33,658 bases of DNA. It comes from SZAS-3 sp964386785. GTDB lineage: Bacteria; Chlamydiota; Chlamydiia; Chlamydiales; JAAKFR01. The translations under genes and the position numbers were made by a program. Of the stretch, positions 1-6,582 are shown piece after piece. The notes beneath the pieces are model-generated. The model did not search any database. It was not told where the DNA came from and saw nothing but the letters and a program-made list of their open reading frames with translations. The number at the start of each line of letters is the position of its first letter. Position 1 is the first letter of the stretch. The stretch spans positions 1 through 33,658 of the forward strand of contig CAYLUD010000010.1 of the NCBI GenBank assembly GCA_964386785.1, written 5' to 3'.

Positions 1-74
1 GCACTGGTAGCTCAGTTGGATAGAGTACCCGGCTACGAACCGGGTGGTCAGAGGTTCAAATCCTCTCCGGTGCA
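1..74 (+). tRNA. tRNA-Arg (anticodon ACG)
   Basis: A full cloverleaf can be folded by eye. The 7-bp acceptor stem pairs GCACTGG with CCGGTGC (one G-T pair). The anticodon stem is CCCGG/CCGGG at 28-32 and 40-44, with loop CTACGAA and anticodon ACG at 35-37. The T arm is AGAGG-TTCAAAT-CCTCT. The ACG anticodon reads CGN arginine codons, normally after A34 is converted to inosine. The discriminator base is A74 and no 3' CCA is encoded (TTT follows), so CCA must be added after transcription. The gene begins at the first base of the window, so its promoter lies outside. A peroxiredoxin start codon follows 21 bases later. Confidence 0.97.
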
Positions 75-95
75 TTTCCACAATAAGGATAGTAT

Positions 96-683
96 ATGAC
101 TCTTGTTGGACGCCCTGCCCCTAAATTTTCTGTACAAGCCATGGTTCAAGGCAATATATCCGACCGGTTCCAATTAGATCAGTTCGCCGGCAAATACGTT
201 CTTCTTTTCTTTTATCCTCTCGATTTTACGTTTGTCTGTCCTACGGAATTACATGCATTCCAAGAAGCTCTTCCTGCATTCCAGGATTTAGAAGTACATA
301 TTATTGGCTGTTCTGTAGATAGTGTCTTTTCTCATCTAGCCTGGTGGCGCACTCCAAAAAGCCAGGGTGGCATTCAAGGTATCGACTACCCTTTACTGGC
401 AGATTTACAAAAAACGGTGGCCCGTTCTTACGGCGTCCTAAAAGAAGAAGACGGGATCGCCTATAGAGGCTGGTTTTTAATTGACCGAGAAGGCATCATT
501 CGTCATGAACTCGTTAATGACCTACCTCTCGGCAGATCGATTGCAGAGGCGTTACGTATTGTCCATGCGCTTCGGGAATACGAACAACATGGGGAAGTCT
601 GTCCTGCCAATTGGCAACAAGGTCGCCCCACTCTCCATCCTACTCAAGAAGGAGTTGTGAATTATTTGAGCACCAACAAATAA
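96..683 (+). CDS. ahpC: Typical 2-Cys peroxiredoxin (AhpC/TSA family)
   Basis: This is a 195-residue thiol peroxidase that reduces hydrogen peroxide and organic hydroperoxides in the cytoplasm. The peroxidatic Cys48 sits in the family motif DFTFVCPTE. The resolving Cys169 sits in the C-terminal GEVCPANW motif, and Arg148 in the DLPLGRS segment matches the conserved active-site arginine. Length and both cysteines fit a complete typical 2-Cys enzyme. The ATG at 96 is preceded by an AAGGAT ribosome site. Only 21 bases separate it from the tRNA-Arg gene and I see no promoter in that gap, so co-transcription with the tRNA is likely. Chlamydia trachomatis has a comparable enzyme (CT603). No AhpF-type reductase is in the window, so the electron donor is presumably thioredoxin. 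Confidence 0.95.
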   Translation: MTLVGRPAPKFSVQAMVQGNISDRFQLDQFAGKYVLLFFYPLDFTFVCPTELHAFQEALPAFQDLEVHIIGCSVDSVFSHLAWWRTPKSQGGIQGIDYPLLADLQKTVARSYGVLKEEDGIAYRGWFLIDREGIIRHELVNDLPLGRSIAEALRIVHALREYEQHGEVCPANWQQGRPTLHPTQEGVVNYLSTNK

Positions 684-693
684 TTCATTCATA

Positions 694-714
694 AAATCTA
701 ATATAATTAGATTT
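694..714. other. AT-rich inverted repeat between ahpC and mutL
   Basis: AAATCTAAT and ATTAGATTT form a perfect 9-bp stem with a 3-base ATA loop, 11 bases after the ahpC stop. It has only two G-C pairs and no adjacent U tract. It could be a weak terminator, an RNA-stabilising hairpin or part of the mutL promoter region. I cannot tell which. Confidence 0.3.
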
Positions 715-779
715 ACTACGATCATTTTAATTCCTGTTTTTTCTAGGAAAAATCTTCACGATATTTTACAACGGTGGAA

Positions 780-2426
780 ATGGGTAAAATTGCACTTCTT
801 GATGACCTGACTATCAATCAAATCGCAGCAGGCGAAGTTATTGAACACCCCGCCTCTGCTTTAAAAGAATTAATCGAGAATAGTCAAGATGCGGGAGCCT
901 CTTCCATTACGGTTGATACACGCGGGGGCGGTTTATCCTTATTAGCCATTCGCGATGATGGGGAGGGCATGGATGCTCAGGATCTGTTTCTCTCCATACA
1001 ACGGCATGCGACATCCAAAGTGCGATCCGCTGCAGATTTATTTCACCTCAAGACAATGGGATTTCGAGGTGAGGCGCTTGCAGCAATTGCCTCGATTTCT
1101 AAGATGACACTACACAGCAGCATTGGGGAAGGCGGCAACTTAATCCAAGTTACTGGTGGCCATGTAGAAGAATCGCTGAAAAAGCCTAGACAACGAGGGA
1201 CAACGATTGAAGTCCGAGATTTATTCTACAATGTTCCTGCTCGCCTATCTTTTCAACGAGGGGCAGCTGCAGAAACGGCGGAAATACGACGTGTGTTAAC
1301 CAGGGTGGCACTGAGTTTTCCCCATATTGGATTGACTTGGAATCATGAAGGGGCTCAGCAGTGGACCCTTCCAGCCGCACAAACACTAGCGGATCGCATT
1401 CTATTTCTTTTGGGCAAAGACTTTTGGTCTGAGCTCATCGAAGTGCCTGGTTATGGATTTATAGGCGTCCCCTCCTCACATCGTCCCAATCGGCAAGGAC
1501 AGTATCTGATGATCAATCATCGTACCGTACACTCCCCTTGGTTGTCTCAGAAAGTGCTCGAAACGTATGGCACACAAATCCCCATTCGGCGATACCCCAT
1601 TTTTGTTCTGAATCTAGATCTACCTCCTGAATCCATTGATGTGAATGTACATCCCCAGAAAAAAGAAATTCGATTCCAACATGAATCTGCAATCTTGATA
1701 CCCTTACAACAGGCTATGGAACAAGCCTTGCGACACAGTCAAAAAAAACAATTTGGGTGGCAACCCTCTACAATGGGAATCCCCTGTTCCCCTATTCCAC
1801 ATGAATGGAAAGAAATTTCTGATCCTGTTCTACCACCTCGTCCGATCGCCCCCACTGCATTACCCCCCAGTATTTCAGCTCCTCCGCCTTCGAAGCCTCC
1901 TATGGAGCTAGAAGTACCTCCCTCCATTCGTGTGGTTGGCCTGTATTCTACCTATCTTTTACTCCATCATGGTGAAGGAATTCAATGGGTGCACCTACCA
2001 CGTCTCTTCTATCGCATACGGTATGAAAAATATTCTAAAGGACCCGTACAACAAGCATTATTATTCCCTCACAGCATCGAAGTACCTATGAATGAGATCG
2101 ATTCGTTGATTCAAAGACAAAAAGAATTTGAAGAAGAAGGAATCTCCCTGCGTTATTTTGGAGGCCTAACCTTTGTAGTAGAAGCGATTCCGCCTTGGAT
2201 AGACACTAAGGATCTTCAGGGATGCATAGAGGACCTGCTACACAATGCAGGAAAAAATATTCGAAACATCCTGGCTAGGCGAGGACGTAAAGCCGCTTAT
2301 TCTCTTGAAGAAGCAGTGGCGGGTTGGTCGGAATGGGTCCAACAAGGATACCCCAACTCTTCTCCTGATGGAGACCCTATATCTGTAATCATGTGCAAGG
2401 AGAAAATGGATGGATTATTTCGGTAG
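780..2426 (+). CDS. mutL: DNA mismatch repair protein MutL
   Basis: MutL couples MutS mismatch recognition to downstream repair. The N-terminal GHKL ATPase is intact: ELIENSQDAGA (about residue 30), the DDGEGM motif (about 60), QRHATSK (about 76) and GFRGEAL (about 95), followed by the S5-like domain with NVHPQKKEIRF (about 290). A Pro/Ser-rich linker spans about 325-380. The C-terminal domain is recognisable but lacks the endonuclease metal motifs. Where DQHAAHER is expected there is VHLPRLFYRIRYE, and SPDGDP stands where CPHGRP is expected. The reading frame opens with a GTG at 774; the ATG at 780 is used here because it starts directly at MGKIALL. Neither start has a clear ribosome site. 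At about 548 residues it is slightly short for the family. It overlaps pepP by 17 bases, the same order as in Chlamydia (CT575-CT574). Confidence 0.95.
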   Translation: MGKIALLDDLTINQIAAGEVIEHPASALKELIENSQDAGASSITVDTRGGGLSLLAIRDDGEGMDAQDLFLSIQRHATSKVRSAADLFHLKTMGFRGEALAAIASISKMTLHSSIGEGGNLIQVTGGHVEESLKKPRQRGTTIEVRDLFYNVPARLSFQRGAAAETAEIRRVLTRVALSFPHIGLTWNHEGAQQWTLPAAQTLADRILFLLGKDFWSELIEVPGYGFIGVPSSHRPNRQGQYLMINHRTVHSPWLSQKVLETYGTQIPIRRYPIFVLNLDLPPESIDVNVHPQKKEIRFQHESAILIPLQQAMEQALRHSQKKQFGWQPSTMGIPCSPIPHEWKEISDPVLPPRPIAPTALPPSISAPPPSKPPMELEVPPSIRVVGLYSTYLLLHHGEGIQWVHLPRLFYRIRYEKYSKGPVQQALLFPHSIEVPMNEIDSLIQRQKEFEEEGISLRYFGGLTFVVEAIPPWIDTKDLQGCIEDLLHNAGKNIRNILARRGRKAAYSLEEAVAGWSEWVQQGYPNSSPDGDPISVIMCKEKMDGLFR

Positions 2427-3465
2427 ACGACAGCGAGCCATAGAGCCTCTTCGTGCTGAAGAAGGATTATGGATTGAAGATCCCATTGATCTCTTGTATC
2501 TCACTGGATTAGTACTTTCTACTGGCAAGCTTATCCTGCAAAAGGAAGAGCTCCCCATTCTATTTGTGGATGGCCGTTATGCAGAAAGCGCCTGCTCCTT
2601 AGAAGGGGTCAAAACCTACATATGGGATGGATTATCGACCTGTCCTGCCCCTCTACCTAAAAAGCTATTTTTTGATTCTATGAAATTATCTTTCCAAGGA
2701 TATGAATCGATTCACAAACTAGGTGTACCTTGCGAACCTTTAGAAGGGCCTATCCTCGCCGTGCGACAAACGAAAGAATCTTCAGAGATCTCTTGCCTAA
2801 GGGAAGCCGCTCTTCTGTGTCTACGAGGGTATGAGTTCTTACTTTCTATTCTGCAAGAGGGGATTTCGGAACGAGAGTGTGCGCGCCAACTAGAAATATT
2901 CTGGCTATCGCAAGGGGGAGACGGGCTTTCCTTTTCTCCGATCATTGCATTTGGTGAGAATAGTTCCAAACCGCACCATCGGGCCGGCCCTCGCTGTTTA
3001 CAATTAGGGGATGTGGTTCTACTGGATATTGGCACATCAAAAAATCATTACCATTCTGACATGACGCAGACTCTGTTTTTTGGAGCCCCCCCCCCTCCTA
3101 TGAGAGATGTATATACCATTGTCCAAAAAGCACAGAAAGCCGCCCTATCCCTCTGTAAGCCTGGTGCATCTATTGCACAGATTGAAGCTACAGCGCGTAA
3201 CGTCATAGAAGACGCTGGATATACCTTTGTGCATGGTCTAGGTCATGGTGTGGGATTAGAAATTCACGAATGGCCTCGACTTCGTAAAGGAGGAGATCCT
3301 CGTACTAAGAATCTAGAAGTCGGCATGGTCGTGACCATAGAACCAGGCATCTATCTGCCAGGAGTGGGTGGGGTACGGCTAGAAACAACCATCGTGATCG
3401 ATACGGAAGGGTATGTTCCTCTTGAGCCGATTGCTTCTCCGACCCCACTAGAAAAGAACCGTTGA
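2410..3465 (+). CDS. pepP: M24 family Xaa-Pro aminopeptidase
   Basis: This 351-residue cytoplasmic metallopeptidase should remove N-terminal residues that precede proline. The C-terminal pita-bread catalytic domain carries the full set of five metal ligands: Asp206 (LLDIG), Asp217 (SDMTQT), His279 (GLGHGVGLEIHE), Glu311 (TIEPGIY) and Glu325 (VRLET). His190 in KPHHRAG is the likely substrate-binding histidine. The N-terminal creatinase-like domain (about 1-115) is short, as in small PepQ/PepP-type enzymes. The start ATG at 2410 lies inside the mutL end and is preceded by AAGGAG at 2397-2402, which is ideal spacing and implies translational coupling with mutL. The homologous chlamydial gene is CT574. 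Assignment to family is firm; PepP versus PepQ specificity is inferred. Confidence 0.92.
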   Translation: MDYFGRRQRAIEPLRAEEGLWIEDPIDLLYLTGLVLSTGKLILQKEELPILFVDGRYAESACSLEGVKTYIWDGLSTCPAPLPKKLFFDSMKLSFQGYESIHKLGVPCEPLEGPILAVRQTKESSEISCLREAALLCLRGYEFLLSILQEGISERECARQLEIFWLSQGGDGLSFSPIIAFGENSSKPHHRAGPRCLQLGDVVLLDIGTSKNHYHSDMTQTLFFGAPPPPMRDVYTIVQKAQKAALSLCKPGASIAQIEATARNVIEDAGYTFVHGLGHGVGLEIHEWPRLRKGGDPRTKNLEVGMVVTIEPGIYLPGVGGVRLETTIVIDTEGYVPLEPIASPTPLEKNR

Positions 3466-3523
3466 GAATTCGTTGTGCCTTATTGTAAACTAAGCGAACT
3501 CATCGGATAGGAAAGTAGGCTGT

Positions 3524-4528
3524 ATGAAAAAAATTGCATTGATCGCAGGAGCGGGTGGTTTTATTGGAGGCCATCTTGTAGGGTACTTGAAAGAATGTGG
3601 CTACAGCCAGATTCGGGCCGTGGATATCAAACCTCTGCATTCCTGGTATCAAATTGATCATGATGTAGAAAATTGCGTCTTGGATTTGCGAGAAAAAGAA
3701 GCCTGTGAGACAGCTGTTCGTGGGGTCTCGCATGTATACAATCTTGCCGCAGACATGGGAGGCATTGGTTTTATTGAACATCATAAAGCCCTTTGTATGT
3801 TGAGCGTTCTGATTAATACTCACCTTCTGATGGCTGCCACAAAATTTGATGTAGAACGGTATCTATACACCTCTTCTGCATGTGTCTATAATGGAGACAA
3901 ACAAAAAGAAGCTTGGGCTGGCGCGTTGCGTGAAGAAGATGCCTATCCCGCGATGCCAGAAGATGGGTATGGATGGGAAAAGCTCTATGGAGAGCGAATG
4001 TGCCGTCACTTTCAGGAGGACTTCGGCCTGACAACACGTGTTGCTCGCCTTCATAACGTCTATGGTCCCTATGGAACTTATGAAGGAGGAAGGGAAAAAG
4101 CGCCTGCTGCGATCTGTCGTAAAGTGATTGAAGCCATACAACAAAACAAGCTTGAGATTCGCATCTGGGGGGATGGTACGCAAACGCGCAGTTTCATGTA
4201 TATCGATGACTGTCTACGTGGGCTGGTGGACCTAATGCATCATACCGACCTGGATGCGCCTCTGAATCTAGGAACGCATGAGCAAGTGACCATTAACCAA
4301 CTTGTGGACTATGTGGAAGAAATTGCGGGAGTCTCCCTGCAACGTCATTATGAATTGCATGCTCCCCGTGGAGTTCAAGGAAGGAATAGCGACAACACTC
4401 GTTTCCATGCATATATGGGATGGGAGCCCTCTATACCATTGCGAGAAGGACTAGTCCCGACCTACCAATGGATTCGAGAACAAATGGAGTTATGCTGCGC
4501 GCAGCAAACTAACAAATATAGAGCATAG
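3524..4528 (+). CDS. GDP-mannose 3,5-epimerase-like SDR enzyme
   Basis: This 334-residue NAD-dependent extended SDR closely resembles plant GDP-D-mannose 3',5'-epimerase, which converts GDP-D-mannose to GDP-L-galactose and GDP-L-gulose. The Rossmann motif GAGGFIGGH starts at residue 9. Family signatures include NLAADMGGIGFI (about 73-84), SSACVY with Cys120, the YxxxK catalytic pair Tyr149/Lys153, GGREKAPAA (Arg190, Lys192), TRSFMYIDD (Arg222) and GRNSDN (Ser289). These correspond to the catalytic and product-binding residues described for the Arabidopsis enzyme. It is likely cytoplasmic. It sits between pepP and the secretion operon, where classical Chlamydia has no gene, so it looks inserted. 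GDP-mannose would come from the ManC encoded at 27536-28903. An alternative is another GDP-sugar epimerase of the same subfamily. Confidence 0.88.
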   Translation: MKKIALIAGAGGFIGGHLVGYLKECGYSQIRAVDIKPLHSWYQIDHDVENCVLDLREKEACETAVRGVSHVYNLAADMGGIGFIEHHKALCMLSVLINTHLLMAATKFDVERYLYTSSACVYNGDKQKEAWAGALREEDAYPAMPEDGYGWEKLYGERMCRHFQEDFGLTTRVARLHNVYGPYGTYEGGREKAPAAICRKVIEAIQQNKLEIRIWGDGTQTRSFMYIDDCLRGLVDLMHHTDLDAPLNLGTHEQVTINQLVDYVEEIAGVSLQRHYELHAPRGVQGRNSDNTRFHAYMGWEPSIPLREGLVPTYQWIREQMELCCAQQTNKYRA

Positions 4529-4546
4529 GCAGGTTGCTTCCGCGCA

Positions 4547-4903
4547 TTAATTAACGAAGGAACGGAGCGGGATATTGTCTCTGGTCCTGGCCGCATCCGC
4601 ACTCTCATCCGTTAATCGATAGATAAAAATCGCTAGACTAAGCATCGCAGACAAGGAACCTACAGCCACGCATACGGTGCATCCTAATTGAGTAGCAATG
4701 TCAGATAGCGATCTGTGTTCTAACACCCTGTGCAGAGAGGAAAAAGAGCGCAAGCCCATGACTCCCCCAACAACTACTCCGACACTCAAAACAAAGAGCA
4801 CAATAGATGTAATTTGGATCTTGCGTTTCTCATATAGCATATCCTTTTGATCAGCTGCCTTGAGGCTGGGATTCCATACATCATTTTGTGGACCTTTCGC
4901 CAT
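4547..4903 (-). CDS. Small two-helix membrane protein (Inc-like candidate)
   Basis: I do not recognise this 118-residue protein. It has a hydrophilic N-terminus (about 30 residues), a first hydrophobic helix (about 31-53), a short polar segment of roughly 20 residues, a second hydrophobic helix (about 72-94), then a charged C-terminal tail. Paired helices close together are the hallmark of chlamydial inclusion membrane (Inc) proteins, though many ordinary membrane proteins look similar. The ATG at 4903 is preferred over an in-frame GTG at 4909 because a GAGG ribosome site lies 5 bases upstream of it. The upstream DNA is very AT-rich. It converges on the epimerase gene with only 18 bases between the stops. 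An Inc function is an inference only. Confidence 0.6.
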   Translation of the reverse strand: MAKGPQNDVWNPSLKAADQKDMLYEKRKIQITSIVLFVLSVGVVVGGVMGLRSFSSLHRVLEHRSLSDIATQLGCTVCVAVGSLSAMLSLAIFIYRLTDESADAARTRDNIPLRSFVN

Positions 4904-4909
4904 GTGCAC

Positions 4910-5253
4910 CTCACAAATTTTTATCAGAAATAATATTAAGAAAATAATATTAATTAATAATAAATTGCATATAAATATTCGTAATTTATTGCGTTTTTAA
5001 AAATAAAATATCCCAACCAAAAAGGAAGATAGCGTCGGAAAGCTTATCAACAATTACCTATTTCGATAATGTAAGACTTTTTTCACAACGCCGTCGGGGC
5101 CTTTCATCACATCGGCATACGCTCTAAAAAAGATTCTAAAAAACAACTCTTGGGATTATATTTTTATCTGCTAGTAATCAAAAAAATTTATTATGCAAAA
5201 TGTTTTATTCATTGTTTTTTTTGTTTTTTTAATTTAAAATTTATATCCAAGTC
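4910..5253. other. AT-rich intergenic region between divergent genes
   Basis: About 344 bases with no credible ORF. It is strongly AT-rich at both ends, with long A and T runs (for instance around 4920-5010 and 5205-5240). It must hold the promoters of the minus-strand membrane protein and of the secretion operon that starts at 5254, but no candidate -35/-10 pair stands out. Upstream of 5254 there is no strong ribosome site. I see no RNA gene or repeat here. Confidence 0.5.
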
Positions 5254-6582
5254 ATGAAAGTTACATACTACATTAATATATTCGTTGTATTTGCAGTTTC
5301 TGTTTTAACTATTTGGCTTCTATACCTTTTAGTAAAACCAAGCCCTTCTTTTGCAACACCAAAAAGCGAAATCGTACTGCACCAACACGGACCTGTGCGA
5401 CTGGACCCCGAGATCTTAGCTAATAGTGCCTTAGCTCTTTCTTGGACTCCCCCTTCGCTCTCTCTGCCCGATGTTCGTCCGTTTCTTCACTACTACGGTC
5501 CGGTTTTGCGCCCTGATGCTACGACGGCAGAGCCTGCCATCCTACTCTCATCAGAAGGAGATGAAGAGGTGATGATCGTTACAGCAAGAGACCCTGTTTT
5601 TCTTGAGTACCGAGCAGGGTCTAATCTAGCCACATTCCCTCTAGGGGCTCGTTATGGTGAGCCAGAATGCCAAGGAACCTACCATCTAACTCGCTCACCT
5701 ACTCCTTTAAAGCTCTCTATTTCCACATTGCATTCTCATAAAACAGCCACCTTCCAGCTTTCGTTACTAGATCCTACTGGCCAATGGATCTCCTCCCCAA
5801 TCGAACGCTCCACTTTTTCTTTATCCATAGAAGAACTGCGTACTCAGCCCCCAGCTTGGGAATTAGGAGAATTCCGTGTAGATGGCTCTCTATTCGCGCG
5901 TCAAAAAGCCAGATGGGCAGGACAAGATCTCTTCTTTGCCCAACATGGTGGTTCCTTATATGCTCACACCTTAGGTAAGGAACGAATTGATTTTCCCACT
6001 GAGGGAGGGAGCTACTCTTGCTTTGTAGGCTTGGGTGATATCCTCGTATGGGATGGGCACAGGTGGCAAGAATACGATCACTTTGTAGGTGATTCTCTAT
6101 CTCACACGATCCTTGTCGTCAAACGAATAGAAGAAAAAATGCTCATGTGTGAGGTCTGGCACCCGTTGGGAGTACACCGGATCAATATTACGCTAGTGAA
6201 AATGAAAGACTCTTTAGGCATGCCCGACCTAACGCAACATCTACGTTTTGTAGGAGCGAAAACATGGTCTCAATTTATTATTGAGGCAGATGGCAAAAGA
6301 CTTACGGTGAAACCCCGTGACTGGCTTCTATGCACCGAACAAGGTTGGATGGTATTAGATACCATCCAGAAATTAGATGATTATGTAGAACAACGATTGG
6401 TCGGAGCTCTTATCATTCTCGACCATATTCAAGGACGTCCGGAGGGCCAAGTACTCTCAGGATCCTTATTTAACATTTCCAGGACCGAGTGCATTCCTAT
6501 TGAAATCCCAGCTACGCTACGCAACCTCCCTTATCCTTCCTCATCCTGCATACAAACCTTATCACTAGGAGAAGTAGAATGA
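5254..6582 (+). CDS. CT573-like membrane-anchored protein of the type II secretion operon
   Basis: This 442-residue protein has one N-terminal transmembrane helix (about 5-27) followed by a large, presumably periplasmic domain with no motif I can name. By position it corresponds to Chlamydia CT573, the gene just before gspD. Its topology (short cytoplasmic N-terminus, one helix, large periplasmic part) is that of GspC or PilP-type proteins that link the inner membrane platform to the secretin, so that role is the best guess. It overlaps the secretin start by 4 bases (ATGA), which implies coupled translation. The ATG at 5254 lacks an obvious ribosome site. It is the first gene of an operon that runs to 14406. 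Function is inferred from context only. Confidence 0.75.
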   Translation: MKVTYYINIFVVFAVSVLTIWLLYLLVKPSPSFATPKSEIVLHQHGPVRLDPEILANSALALSWTPPSLSLPDVRPFLHYYGPVLRPDATTAEPAILLSSEGDEEVMIVTARDPVFLEYRAGSNLATFPLGARYGEPECQGTYHLTRSPTPLKLSISTLHSHKTATFQLSLLDPTGQWISSPIERSTFSLSIEELRTQPPAWELGEFRVDGSLFARQKARWAGQDLFFAQHGGSLYAHTLGKERIDFPTEGGSYSCFVGLGDILVWDGHRWQEYDHFVGDSLSHTILVVKRIEEKMLMCEVWHPLGVHRINITLVKMKDSLGMPDLTQHLRFVGAKTWSQFIIEADGKRLTVKPRDWLLCTEQGWMVLDTIQKLDDYVEQRLVGALIILDHIQGRPEGQVLSGSLFNISRTECIPIEIPATLRNLPYPSSSCIQTLSLGEVE

